A stretch of DNA of 34,967 bases. Source: Candidatus Palauibacter poriticola (GTDB lineage Bacteria > Gemmatimonadota > Gemmatimonadetes > Palauibacterales > Palauibacteraceae). Positions 9,123 through 17,712 of this stretch are shown piece by piece. The notes under the pieces are model-generated. The model saw only the letters and a list, made by a program, of their open reading frames with translations. It did not search any database and was not told the DNA's origin. Both the position numbers and the translations under genes were made by a program. The stretch covers positions 1-34,967 of the forward strand of contig JAAXHJ010000001.1 of NCBI GenBank assembly GCA_012270965.1, given 5' to 3'. The first letter of the stretch is position 1; each line of letters starts with the position of its first letter.

Positions 9123-9974
9123 ATGCAAGCGGCGACACGTATCCCCGGGACATTCGTTGGCGGCCTAGTGCTGCTGTTGCTCGTCGGCGCGCCGCAGGGC
9201 TGTGGGCCGGAAGCCGAGGACCAAACGGAGGCGGTGGGGCAGATGGCGGCGGAACAAGGGGAGGAGTTGGGCGGCGAGGACGCGGGCGGGGCCGAAGTCC
9301 ACTGGGGGTACGAGGGAGAGGCGGGTTCCGACCGGTGGGGCGGGCTCGATCCCTCCTTCGCGGTCTGCGATGCCGGCCTTGAGCAGTCTCCCGTGGATCT
9401 GACGGGCGCGATTCCGGGGGACGCGGCGGAGGATGGCGGCCTCGACATCCAGTGGCGAGCCACGGAGGCGGAGGTCGTGGACAACGGCCACACCATCCAG
9501 ATCAACACGGCGGAGGGGAGTTCGATCGTCCTGGAGGGCCGCGAGTTCGCCCTCGTGCAGTTCCATTTCCACCTGCCGAGCGAACACACCGTCGACGGGA
9601 CCGCCTCCGCAATGGAGGTGCACTTCGTGCACGCGGCCGGGGAGGGGGATCTCGCCGTGATCGGGGTCTTCATGGAGGCGGGCGACGCCGACCCGACGAT
9701 CCGGGGTCTCTGGGAGGCCATCCCCGGCCCCGAAGACTCGCCCGCCGCGGTCGGCGCGCTCGATCCCGGCACGCTGCTTCCCGAGGGGCGCGGCTACTTC
9801 CGCTACCAGGGCTCGCTGACCACGCCGCCCTGTTCGGAAGTGGTCAGCTGGGTGGTGATGACGGAGTCGATCTCCGTCTCGCAGGCGCAGATCGACGCCT
9901 TCGCCGCGCTCTATCCGATGAACGCACGTCCCGTGCAGCCCCTCAACGGACGAGAAATCCGGCTTCGGACCTAG
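9123..9974 (+). CDS. Alpha-class carbonic anhydrase, exported
   Basis: 283 aa. It hydrates CO2 to bicarbonate in the periplasm or at the cell surface. An N-terminal hydrophobic segment (GGLVLLLLVGAPQGC) points to secretion, possibly as a lipoprotein through C27, although the residues before the cysteine are not a perfect lipobox. An acidic linker follows. The alpha-CA fold is clear: zinc ligands H148 and H150 (FHFH) and H167 (MEVHFVH), the proton-shuttle histidine candidate H123 (DNGH), the substrate-pocket motif LTTPPCSE, and two cysteines placed for the usual disulphide. The ribosome site GGAGG lies five bases before the ATG. It is convergent with the GGT gene, with a 46-base gap and no obvious terminator. 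All active-site residues are intact. Confidence 0.95.
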   Translation: MQAATRIPGTFVGGLVLLLLVGAPQGCGPEAEDQTEAVGQMAAEQGEELGGEDAGGAEVHWGYEGEAGSDRWGGLDPSFAVCDAGLEQSPVDLTGAIPGDAAEDGGLDIQWRATEAEVVDNGHTIQINTAEGSSIVLEGREFALVQFHFHLPSEHTVDGTASAMEVHFVHAAGEGDLAVIGVFMEAGDADPTIRGLWEAIPGPEDSPAAVGALDPGTLLPEGRGYFRYQGSLTTPPCSEVVSWVVMTESISVSQAQIDAFAALYPMNARPVQPLNGREIRLRT

Positions 9975-10020
9975 AGTTCTTACCAGCTTCAACCGGGGTG
10001 GACCTCGAGGTGCGGATAAG

Positions 10021-11919
10021 CTACCGGCCGAGCGCCGTGCCGCCGCGGCGGGGGTCGGACCAGCCCGTCCAGGATCCGTCCGGCATCGCCATGATTAGCT
10101 GAAGGTCGCCCGACATGCCGCCGGTGAAGTAGGCGTCGGGCGGGCCGGGGTCGCGCTCGCGGACCGTGTGTCCGAGCGCCCCCAGCGCGCTCGCCGCGGC
10201 ACGTCCCAGTCCCCCGTATTCGTGGAACACGAGATCGGGGAGGTGCTGGTGGTGAACCCGCGGGGCGTGGACCGCCTGCACGACGTTCATCCCGTGGTCG
10301 ACGACGTTGAAGATGGACTGCAGCACCGTGGTGATGATTGTGGCGCCGCCGGGGGTGCCGGTGACGAGGAAGAGGTCGCCGTTCGGGTTCTCGACGATCG
10401 TGGGGCTCATGGCCGACAGCATGCGCTTGCCGGGGCCGATCGCGTTGCGCTCGCCCTGGACGAGGCCGAACTGGTTCGGGGTGCCGGGCTTGGCCGCGAA
10501 GTCGTCCATCGTGTTGTTAAGGAAGAAGCCCGCCCCCTCCACGACGACCTTGCCGCCGTACCAGGAGTTGATGCTGGTCGTGACCGCGACCGCGTTCCCC
10601 TCGGCGTCGACGACGGAGTAGTGGGTCGTGTGGCTCTCGTCGAGGAAGGCGTCGATCCCGGGCCGCACGTCGGCGGAGGGGGTCGCCCGCTCCGTGGAGA
10701 TCGTGGCCGCTCGGCTATCCGCGTACGCCTCCGAGAGGAACTCGTCGACGGGAAGCTCGACGAAGTCCGGATCCGCGAGGTACTCGTTGCGGTCGGCGTA
10801 GGCGCGCCGGAAGGACTCGGCCATCAGGTGGATCGTCTCGGGGCTGTTCCACCCCATGGCACCCAAGTCCCAGCGCTCGAGGATGTTGGCGATGGCCGCC
10901 ATGGTGAGGCCGCCCGAGGATGGGGGCGGCATCGAATGCACCGTGTAGCCGCGGTAGTCGAAGGCGACGGGATCGCGCCACACCGTTTCGTAGCGGCCGA
11001 GGTCCTCAAGCGTGATGATGCCGCCGCCGCGCTCCATCTCCTCCACGATCAGGGCGGCGGTCTCTCCGCGGTAGAAGTCGTCGGGCCCTTGGTCGCGGAG
11101 GCGCGTGAGGACGGCGGCGAGATCCGGCTGCGAGAAGGTGTCGCCAATGCCGGGGACGGCGTCGCCGGGGAGAAAGATGCGCGCGCTGTGCGGGAAGGCG
11201 CGGATGCCCTCCTGCGCGGCGTCGAGCGTGGACACCAGCCGCGTCGTGACCTCGAAGCCGCGCGCGAGATCGATGGACGGCTGCACGACGTCGGTCCACT
11301 CGAGCGTGCCGAAGCGTCGGTGCGCCTCCCACAGCCCCGACACCGTCCCCGGTACGCCCGCCGCGAGGTGGCCTCGCACGGAGAGGTCGGTCACGGTCCC
11401 GTCCTCGTCCAGATACATGTCGCGCGTGGCCGCCAGCGGCGCCTTCTCCCGGTGGTCCTGGGCGAAGACGGCGCCGTCGGCGAGGCGGATCATCATGAAC
11501 CCGCCCCCGCCCAGGTTGCCGGCCTCCGGGTTCACGACCGCGAGCGCCAGTCCCGTCGCGACCGCCGCGTCGACCGCGTTGCCCCCGGCCGCGAGGATCT
11601 CCACGCCCACCCGCGAGGCGTACTCGTCCGTCGAAGCGACCATGCCCTTCGTGGCCGTCACGGGCGGGTCTCCGGCGGCGAAGGGCCACCCGTCGGGGAA
11701 GGCGCCCCCCGCTTCAATGAAGGCGCTGGCCGCACCGCTTGCGACGCCAACTTCGCCGCCGGCCCCGGCCCCCGGGGTGCCTTGCCCGGGGTCGCCCGGC
11801 GGGCAACCGCCGAGTAGGGCCGGCAGCAGGGCGAGCGCCGCGCCGAGCAGAAGCGGGGCGCGCCGGCGGAACGCCGGCCGGCGCGGCCGAGCGGTATGGC
11901 GTCGGTATGCGTCACGCAT
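10021..11919 (-). CDS. ggt: Gamma-glutamyltransferase (lipoprotein form)
   Basis: 632 aa from the ATG at 11919, which has GGGAGG eight bases upstream; an ATG at 11961 lacks this. It cleaves and transfers the gamma-glutamyl group of glutathione and related peptides in the periplasm. The signal segment ends L-L-G-G-C, a good lipobox, followed by a Gly/Pro-rich tether. The Ntn-hydrolase precursor is complete: GGNAVDAAVATGLALAV near the N-terminus, the autoprocessing/catalytic threonine T431 in HTTHYSVVD, the substrate loop TSINSWYGG, and GKRMLSAMSPTIV. The length is slightly above the usual 580 because of the tether. It is a single gene, convergent with the carbonic anhydrase. Confidence 0.95.
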   Translation of the reverse strand: MRDAYRRHTARPRRPAFRRRAPLLLGAALALLPALLGGCPPGDPGQGTPGAGAGGEVGVASGAASAFIEAGGAFPDGWPFAAGDPPVTATKGMVASTDEYASRVGVEILAAGGNAVDAAVATGLALAVVNPEAGNLGGGGFMMIRLADGAVFAQDHREKAPLAATRDMYLDEDGTVTDLSVRGHLAAGVPGTVSGLWEAHRRFGTLEWTDVVQPSIDLARGFEVTTRLVSTLDAAQEGIRAFPHSARIFLPGDAVPGIGDTFSQPDLAAVLTRLRDQGPDDFYRGETAALIVEEMERGGGIITLEDLGRYETVWRDPVAFDYRGYTVHSMPPPSSGGLTMAAIANILERWDLGAMGWNSPETIHLMAESFRRAYADRNEYLADPDFVELPVDEFLSEAYADSRAATISTERATPSADVRPGIDAFLDESHTTHYSVVDAEGNAVAVTTSINSWYGGKVVVEGAGFFLNNTMDDFAAKPGTPNQFGLVQGERNAIGPGKRMLSAMSPTIVENPNGDLFLVTGTPGGATIITTVLQSIFNVVDHGMNVVQAVHAPRVHHQHLPDLVFHEYGGLGRAAASALGALGHTVRERDPGPPDAYFTGGMSGDLQLIMAMPDGSWTGWSDPRRGGTALGR

Positions 11920-12162
11920 CTTAAGTGCCTCCCGGGAGTTGGACGCCGGCTCCGCTGCCACGTGCCGGTCTCGTCATGCGGCAGCCATTGTGCCGCTCCA
12001 TCCGCGCGCGCGGCAACCGCCCGGCGCGCAAGGCGTGAGTTCGCCGTCTCCGCATCAGAGGCCGCCCCCTGGCCGACCAGGCGCCTCCAGTGACTCGGCG
12101 GAGGAATCGGTCGTGTTCAGGAAGACGCGATGCCCGCTGCACGACACCACGCGGAGGAGACT

Positions 12163-12666
12163 ATGCGCCCGCGCAAGCACCGACGGACCTTTACGATCAA
12201 GCGCGGGGCTCTGCCTGGAGCTTGCTTCGTCTTCACGGCGTGCGCGTCGGCTCCGCTCATGTTGGTGCGGCCTGCCAGGATGGATATGGATGGACTCGGC
12301 TGCGTCCGCACGACCCTCCTCGATCTCGGCTATACCATCACTGCGGGGGACCGTTCGCTCGGGTTCGTCCGAGCCCAGCGCGATGACGGGGGGCGCAACT
12401 TCCTTACAGGCGACAAGAAACTCGATGTTCTGCTGGTGAACTACGTCGACGCCGGTACGGCACACGACCGCGCCGACGACGAGATCCGCGTTCGTGCGTC
12501 GCGCCTCATCGACCGCAGTCCCGGTGCCTTGACGGCGCTCGCCATGGCGACCGGCGACCCGTTCGTCGTCGTGGAGCACGGGACGGATGAAGTGGGGCCG
12601 CGGAAAGAGGCTGTCGCGGACGCCGAACACCTGCTTGATCGCTGCGGGCCGGCCCCACCGTCGTGA
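12163..12666 (+). CDS. Small putative lipoprotein, unknown function
   Basis: 167 aa from the ATG at 12163, which has GGAGGAGACT just upstream. A basic N-terminus (MRPRKHRR) and a hydrophobic stretch end at V-F-T-A-C (C27), consistent with a lipoprotein signal, although phenylalanine at -3 is atypical. The mature part contains LGCVRTTLLDLGYTI, then RSLGFVRAQRDDG, a pattern seen in small outer-membrane-associated proteins of unknown function. There are no catalytic motifs. It stands alone, followed directly by a broken ATPase gene. Confidence 0.65.
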   Translation: MRPRKHRRTFTIKRGALPGACFVFTACASAPLMLVRPARMDMDGLGCVRTTLLDLGYTITAGDRSLGFVRAQRDDGGRNFLTGDKKLDVLLVNYVDAGTAHDRADDEIRVRASRLIDRSPGALTALAMATGDPFVVVEHGTDEVGPRKEAVADAEHLLDRCGPAPPS

Positions 12667-12722
12667 GCCCTTGTGCCGCGCCCACATGGTGAACGCCGAG
12701 GAGAATCGGGAGAGCCGGCAGG

Positions 12723-13633
12723 TCCGCCGACGAATACCCGGCGCTCAAGATCTTGGCCACGGGATCGTCCACGCTGGCGGCCACGGGCAAGTTCCGCGAT
12801 TCGCTGGCCGGCCGGAAGGTCCCGGTTCACCTGTGCCCGGTGCTGTGGGAGGAATGCGCCGAGCCGTTTCGGCGGGCCGATTTCGATCACCGGCTGCTCC
12901 GCGGCGGGTTGCCGGAGCACCTGCTGGCGGAGGCCAAGTCGGCGCCGTCGTACTCGGAGCGGATCGACAGCTTCTACGCGCGGGACATCTTGGAACTGTT
13001 CCGCGTTCGGAACCGCCAGGGGTTCCTGTCGCTGTTTCGACTCCTGCTGAGGTGGAGCGGCGGACAGGTCGATTACAGTCGTCTTGCCCGGGCGACGGAG
13101 CTGAGCCGGCCAACCGTCAAGACGTACATCGAAGCTCTCTAAACCGCGCACGCCGTCCGCCTCGTCCGCCCCTTTCGGGGCGGCGGCGGCGGGGAGATCG
13201 TGCGCCGCCCCAAGTGCTACGCCTTCGATACGGGCTTCGTCGCGTTCGAGCGGGGCTGGAGTCGCATCCGGGATGATGACCGCGGAGTGCCGTGGGAGCA
13301 CTTGGTGCTCGACTCGCTCCGGTTCCGACACTTGGACACGACATCTTCTATTGGCGTGACAAGTCGGGCAGGGAAGTGGACTTCGTCGTGCGCCGCGAGG
13401 ACGGTCGCCTGGATGCGTTCGAGTGCAAGGTCAACCCGGATGAAGTCACAAACACGGACGTCAAAGCCCTGCGTCGGCGCTGTCCGCTGGGCCACAACTA
13501 CGTGGTCGTCCCGGCGGCCGGGGAACCCTACCGCATCCGCCGAGGCGAATGGGAGTTCACGGTGTGCGCAACCCGACACCTTCCCATGAACCGCGAGGGG
13601 CCGACCCACCGAACGCCGGATGCACGACCATGA
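12723..13633 (+). pseudogene. AAA_14/DUF4143 ATPase remnant
   Basis: This is the C-terminal two-thirds of a bacterial AAA_14 + DUF4143 ATPase. Homology begins abruptly at YPALKILATGSSTLAAT, the strand and turn after Walker B, so the N-terminal P-loop part is missing. It continues through KFRDSLAGRK, FRVRNRQGFLSLFRLLL and LARATELSRPTVKTYIEAL. An in-frame TAA at 13140-13142 interrupts it, and the same frame resumes (RRPKCYAFDTGFVAFE, WEHLVLDSLRFRH). A frameshift near 13335 then moves it to the frame encoding IFYWRDKSGREVDFVVRR and AFECKVNPDE. Truncation plus nonsense plus frameshift make it non-functional. Such ATPases are common, mobile and of unclear function. Confidence 0.85.
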
Positions 13634-13683
13634 GTCGAACCGAACTTGCGATCAACCGCTCCCACTTCGGGTCTGAGGAGAGC

Positions 13684-14232
13684 ATGAAACGTCCCGCGAC
13701 GGCACGCGCCGGCGTCCGCCCATGGAGGGATCCCACTCGAAGCGGGAAACGAGGCGTTCGCGCGCCTCCGGGTTCCACGCTCACGGCGGTACTCGTCACG
13801 GCGCTGCTCTCGAGCGGGTGCTCCATGCTCTTCATGACGAGACCGCCCAAGGCCCCCGGACCGGTGGCGCGCGCCGACTGCACCCGCAGCCTTGTCGCGC
13901 CGATCGTCGATGGCGGCGTCGGATTGGGCCACCTCGGACAGGCAGCGGGCATCTGGGGAGAATCCCGCGCTTCGTTCGACACGGACGAGGATTACGACCG
14001 AAACCGCATTGGCTCCGCCATCATCGCCGGCGCCTTTGCCGTCTCCGCAGTCCATGGTTTCATGTGGAGCGGCGAGTGCCGGCGCCGCACGGCGCTCAGC
14101 GAGCAGGCGATTCGCGACCATCTCCGCGCACTCGCCGTGCAGCATTCGGGCTCGCGTACGGGCGCGCGTACGGGCGCGCGTAAGGGTCAGGGCCACAGCC
14201 AGCCGAAGGCGCCGCCCGTCAAGAGGCCGTAG
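13684..14232 (+). CDS. Small lipoprotein with hydrophobic hairpin
   Basis: 182 aa from the ATG at 13684, with GAGGAG just upstream; earlier in-frame ATGs (13549, 13630) lack a site and run into the preceding pseudogene. The signal ends L-L-S-S-G-C (C46), a usable lipobox. The mature part has a glycine-rich segment (DGGVGLGHLGQAAGIW), an acidic stretch (DTDEDYDRNRIG), and a second hydrophobic segment (SAIIAGAFAVSAVHGFMW). The family looks familiar from GC-rich environmental genomes but has no assigned function. The last 28 residues are repetitive and basic; they read through the 12-bp repeat at 14152-14187 and across the end of the convergent gene, so the native stop may have been lost or moved. 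Confidence 0.65.
   Translation: MKRPATARAGVRPWRDPTRSGKRGVRAPPGSTLTAVLVTALLSSGCSMLFMTRPPKAPGPVARADCTRSLVAPIVDGGVGLGHLGQAAGIWGESRASFDTDEDYDRNRIGSAIIAGAFAVSAVHGFMWSGECRRRTALSEQAIRDHLRALAVQHSGSRTGARTGARKGQGHSQPKAPPVKRP
14152..14187. repeat. 12-bp tandem repeat at convergent gene ends
   Basis: Three 12-bp units, 14152-14163, 14164-14175 and 14176-14187, of the form gcgcgtacgggc. The last unit ends on the first base of the stop triplet (14187-14189) of the minus-strand membrane protein, and the array encodes the T-G-A-R tail of the plus-strand lipoprotein. Confidence 0.85.
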
Positions 14233-14747
14233 ACGAGGCCGTCGAACATGCTGCGGGCCGTGGCCGGCCAGCCTTGGAAGGTCCAGATGGCATCCTGGGC
14301 GTGCGCGAGCGCGTATCCCATGACCGCGGCGGTCGAGGCGATCTTGAAGACCGACATGTATTCGGCGCCGGGTCCGAGCGCGAGGCCGGTGACGTACGCC
14401 GCGAGCAGACTCACGACGAGGCAGTAGACGAACCACTGCACGAGCTGGCCGCTCCGCATGAGGGGATGGTCGGGGGGCGGCACCGTCATGAAGGCGACCG
14501 GGCCGCGCCTCGCCTTCTCCTGGAACGCATCGCTCATCAGAACCTCGCGCGACGCGGCGTGCGGGACGGAGTAGGTTCCGCCGGGGATATCGAAGCTGCG
14601 GAGGGCGTCCATCACGCCGTCTTCGTCCGGAAGCGCCCGGTAGTCGTGCCGGTGGTAGTTGAGGATCATGTGGATGACGCAGCTCGCGAGAAACACGAAC
14701 ACGCCGGAGATCAGGATGGGCAGCCAGAGGCTGAACACGGAAACCAT
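14187..14747 (-). CDS. Inner-membrane protein, four predicted TM helices
   Basis: 186 aa from the ATG at 14747, chosen because GGGAG lies seven bases upstream; the ATG at 14798 would add a hydrophilic stub before the first helix. Hydrophobic segments lie near residues 5-27, 103-125, 130-150 and 168-186, with a soluble loop of about 70 residues after the first. The loop contains DYRALPDEDGVMDALRSF and a P-P-P-D-H-P-L-M segment leading to the second helix. I recall similar uncharacterised membrane proteins but can assign no function. The 3' end overlaps the convergent lipoprotein by 46 bases. Confidence 0.8.
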   Translation of the reverse strand: MVSVFSLWLPILISGVFVFLASCVIHMILNYHRHDYRALPDEDGVMDALRSFDIPGGTYSVPHAASREVLMSDAFQEKARRGPVAFMTVPPPDHPLMRSGQLVQWFVYCLVVSLLAAYVTGLALGPGAEYMSVFKIASTAAVMGYALAHAQDAIWTFQGWPATARSMFDGLVYGLLTGGAFGWLWP

Positions 14748-14848
14748 GGATTCGCTCCCTTGCCGGGGTGAGAGGGACCCGTCCCCTACCGGACTCATGA
14801 TCGGCGATCCGACTGGACGGTGACAAGAAGAGAGGTCGTCGGGTTTTC

Positions 14849-16168
14849 ATGAGGCCCGTCATTCCGCCGGTGATCGTGATTCCCGGCATGACCGCGTCGG
14901 TCCTCCACGACGAGTACGAACTGCCGCCGGAGACGGTCTGGGCCAGCGTTCTCCCGCGCCGCTTCGAGCGGATTACGCTCCACCCGGAGAAGCAGGTCTA
15001 CGAGTTCCGGGAACCGGCCCGCGTGGCGCCGGGCGGCCCCTTTCCGCTCGTCTACGAGGATCTGATCGAGGAGCTGCGCGACGGCCTTTCCGACGAGCAG
15101 AGCGCCCCCGTTCCGGTGTTCCCCTTCGGCTACGACTGGCGGCTTCGTCTCGAGCTGACCGAGGACCGGCTGGCCGAGTTCGTGTCGGAGGTCATCGAAC
15201 GAACGCTCCTGCTCAGGCACTACCGGAAGGATCCGGATTTCGTCGACCGCCCGCGCGTCAACCTGGTCGGACATTCCATGGGCGGTCTCATCATCGCCGG
15301 CTACATCCGGCGCCACGCCGACGCGTCCGTGAACAAGGTCGTCACGCTGGCATCCCCCTTTCGGGGTTCCTACGAGGCGATCCTCAAGGTGGCCACCGGC
15401 ACCGGCGACTTCGGCGACGACTCCGGCAAAGCCCGGGAACGGCGAATGGCGCGCATGACGCCGGCGCTCTACTACCTGCTGCCGAGCTTCCGGGACAGCC
15501 TCTCGGTCGAGAAGGGAATGACGTCCGACATCTTCAGTCCGAGAGCGTGGCAGCCGAGCGTGAAGAGGAGCATCGCCGCACAGGTGAAGGGCTGGAACGT
15601 GACCGGAGCCCGGCTGTTCCGGCTCATGCTCGACGCGGCGCGGGAACATCGCGCGGGGATCTCCGGTCTCAGGCTGCGCGATGGCGGCGCACCGGGGACC
15701 GGCGGTCTGCGGAAAGAGGATTGGCTCGCCATCGTCGGCGTCGATGCGGAGACCCGGGTCGGACTCAGAGTGAGGCGCGACGCCGATGGGAGGCCGCGGT
15801 TCGACTTGAGATCCGACGAGCGCCGCAACGACTGGGGGAGCGCCGATCCGCGGGAGAGGCGGCGGACGGGCGACGGCACCGTGCCGCTCCGCGGGGCGAT
15901 TCCACCCTTCCTCGACGAGAACCGGCTCGTCTGCGTCACGCCCCACGACTTCGGCTACTGGGAGCTTCGGGATCGCGCGCTGAGCGAACTGGCCGGCTTC
16001 CACGGACATCTGCCGACGATGAACATGGTGCATCGCCTCATCACGCGCTTTCTCTCCGACGGACCCGACCCGTACGGAAGCACTTGGGGGCGCAGCATGC
16101 CCGGCGTGGGGCGGGAGGGGGCGGACCCGTGGAACCCGCCCCTGGACCTCGCCGAGCGCGACGCCTAA
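14849..16168 (+). CDS. LCAT-like lipase/acyltransferase
   Basis: 439 aa, with no signal peptide visible. It has an alpha/beta-hydrolase fold of the lecithin:cholesterol acyltransferase type. The N-terminus gives the oxyanion-hole strand PVIVIPGMTASVL; the nucleophile elbow is G-H-S143-M-G-G; the acid is probably D342 in GDGTVPL; and the histidine is probably H385 or H387 in GFHGHLPTMNMVH. FPFGYDWRL before the elbow is typical of this family. It should act on an ester-linked lipid, by hydrolysis or acyl transfer; the substrate cannot be told. The start has no strong ribosome site, but homology begins right at it. It is divergent from the membrane protein, with 101 bases between. Confidence 0.9.
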   Translation: MRPVIPPVIVIPGMTASVLHDEYELPPETVWASVLPRRFERITLHPEKQVYEFREPARVAPGGPFPLVYEDLIEELRDGLSDEQSAPVPVFPFGYDWRLRLELTEDRLAEFVSEVIERTLLLRHYRKDPDFVDRPRVNLVGHSMGGLIIAGYIRRHADASVNKVVTLASPFRGSYEAILKVATGTGDFGDDSGKARERRMARMTPALYYLLPSFRDSLSVEKGMTSDIFSPRAWQPSVKRSIAAQVKGWNVTGARLFRLMLDAAREHRAGISGLRLRDGGAPGTGGLRKEDWLAIVGVDAETRVGLRVRRDADGRPRFDLRSDERRNDWGSADPRERRRTGDGTVPLRGAIPPFLDENRLVCVTPHDFGYWELRDRALSELAGFHGHLPTMNMVHRLITRFLSDGPDPYGSTWGRSMPGVGREGADPWNPPLDLAERDA

Positions 16169-16202
16169 CGCGATTCGAGGGACCACGGACCCGGAGGGCC
16201 GG

Positions 16203-16690
16203 TCAGGTGCTTGCCCGCCGCTCCGGCACGCAGTAGCGGTACAGTTTCAGCGTCTCGCGCCAGCCCTCCGGGTACTCCGCCACCGGCTCACCCAGCCCGT
16301 ACTCCTCCGCCAGTCCCGCAAACGAGCCCGACTCCGCCACCTTGAACGGCGTCTCCCGCTCGAACACCATCAGGTCGGGGAAGCCCGTGGGGAACGAGGC
16401 GTTCATGGCCCGCTCCACCCCCTCGATCCGTTTGAGATCCTCGTCGGTGTCGAATTCGCGGCGCTGCAGATTCACCGAGAAGTAGTCGAAGGCGATGCGG
16501 AGCGACGACATTGCGCGCGCGAGCCGGATCAGGAACGGCATGATGCTCTCGAGGGGCGGGTACATCGTGTTGCCTTCCCCAGACCATCAGCGTGGGTGCC
16601 GCCGGGTCGAGGCCGAGGTCGGCCAGGCGAAGGGTGCCACGCGTGCGCCGGCCGGTGGCGCGCGAAGTTGATGATCTGGGGCAAACCGGG
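16203..16690 (-). pseudogene. LCMT/TIGR00027-like SAM methyltransferase remnant
   Basis: An open segment of 120 codons (16203-16565) encodes YPPLESIMPFLIRLARAM followed by SLRIAFDYFSVNLQ. Just upstream, in a second frame, lies LGLDPAAPTLMVWG. With one base restored near 16570 the join reads LMVWGEGNTMYPPLES, which is the conserved stretch of leucine-carboxyl-methyltransferase-type enzymes. Still further upstream, in a third frame, LPQIINFARHR matches the D-x-P-x-[IV]-x-[DN]-F-K-R strand of that family. The N-terminal SAM-binding half is absent and the middle is shortened. I read it as a degenerate C-terminal piece. A caller would report only the 120-aa open part (start at 16565), which would not be a working enzyme. 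Confidence 0.55.
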
Positions 16691-16768
16691 GAGAATGGGG
16701 AGTGGAAGGGCCGCCGCCTCGCTCGGCGGTTGGCCGTCAGGGTACGCATTCGCATGGAGGGAGACGCC

Positions 16769-17542
16769 ATGTCCGCAGGACGTTGTTCCGCGCAAGCCGC
16801 CATCCACGCCGCGGCTCTGGTCATCGCGCTGGCGGCCGCGCCGCTCGGCGCGCAGACGACCATCGGCTTGAGGGCCGGCATCGGTCCCGCAACCCTGTCC
16901 GGGGAAGATGCGGCGACGCGAGGTGGATCCGCCTTCGATGAACCCAGATACGGACTCGTGGCGGGGGTCGACGCGGGGATCCCGCTGAGCGGTGGCTTGG
17001 GTGTGCGCATCGGCTTGGGGTTGGCCCAGAAGGGCGGTGCCGTCGAGGTGCCGCCGTCGATCACGGCCAGCCGGTTGCTCACCGAGTCGACGGCCGAGAT
17101 GGACTACGTGCAGTTCTCCGCGCTCCTCCGCGCGGGCACCGACGCGGAAGCGGGGCGTCTCAACTTCGGCTTCCTCGCCGGGCCCTACGTGGCCTTCAAC
17201 CTCTCCTGCCAGGTGGCGGTGACGTCCGTCGACCCAGGGGCCATCCTCCCCGAGCCTCCTCCCGGGATACCCAACCGCGTCCACCCGGGACGGATCGGCG
17301 GTGCGGGGCCGGCGGCGAGTGCGCAGGATGCCGAAGTGGCCTGCGGGGAGGGCGGCGTCAGCGAGGTCAAGTCGAGCGACTTCGGACTCGCCATCGGCGG
17401 CGGGTTCCAGGTGAAGCTGTCGGACTCGCTCGACTTGGCGTTCGAGATAATCTACGCCAGGGGTTTCTCCGAAATCGACGATGAGGGGAAGACAACCGGC
17501 CACGTGGTCTTCCAGAGTGGGGTCGTGTTCGCGATCGGGTAG
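16769..17542 (+). CDS. Outer-membrane beta-barrel protein
   Basis: 257 aa from the ATG at 16769, with GGAGG eight bases upstream. A clear signal peptide (AAALVIALAAAPLGAQ) precedes alternating hydrophobic strands: IGLRAGIGPATLSG, YGLVAGVDAGIPL, LGVRIGLGLAQKGG, VQFSALLRAG, LNFGFLAGPYVAFNL, DFGLAIGGGFQVKL and LDLAFEIIYARGF. This is the pattern of a PorT/OmpA-like eight-to-ten-stranded barrel. Two cysteines in a long loop (about residues 148 and 190) could form a disulphide. The C-terminus is short (SGVVFAIG) and lacks the usual terminal aromatic residue; the same bases are duplicated downstream in a tandem repeat. The function is probably structural or transport; no ligand can be inferred. Confidence 0.82.
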   Translation: MSAGRCSAQAAIHAAALVIALAAAPLGAQTTIGLRAGIGPATLSGEDAATRGGSAFDEPRYGLVAGVDAGIPLSGGLGVRIGLGLAQKGGAVEVPPSITASRLLTESTAEMDYVQFSALLRAGTDAEAGRLNFGFLAGPYVAFNLSCQVAVTSVDPGAILPEPPPGIPNRVHPGRIGGAGPAASAQDAEVACGEGGVSEVKSSDFGLAIGGGFQVKLSDSLDLAFEIIYARGFSEIDDEGKTTGHVVFQSGVVFAIG

Positions 17543-17617
17543 GGCACCCCGAGCTCGTGTTTGCGATCGGGTGGGGCGACCCGGGCTCGTGTTCGCGATC
17601 GGGTGGGGCGACCCGGG
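17522..17617. repeat. 32-bp tandem repeat copying the 3' end of the barrel gene
   Basis: Three units, 17522-17553, 17554-17585 and 17586-17617, with a partial fourth after. The first unit contains the last codons and the TAG stop of the barrel gene (V-F-A-I-G-stop). Units two and three have TGG at that position. Units two and three differ from each other at one base. Confidence 0.9.
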
Positions 17618-17712
17618 TGCGGGATCGCGATGGGTGCCGAAGCCGACACGATCAACGCCGCTCGAACGCAGCGGGGAGGGCGATTCACATGACCGAAACG
17701 AGGAGGAACGTA

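Noticed and set aside
8859..9128. N-terminal extension of the DUF5674 protein through the tandem repeat
   Set aside because: The extension is a Pro/Arg repeat; the TTG at 8858 has a well-spaced AGGAG and matches the family start.
10168..11817. Long plus-strand frame opposite the GGT gene
   Set aside because: Low-complexity Arg/Gly/Val product antisense to an intact GGT; no start signal or family.
13166..13183. CCGCCCC-tttc-GGGGCGG hairpin as a terminator
   Set aside because: It falls inside the coding homology of the AAA/DUF4143 remnant and has no T tract.
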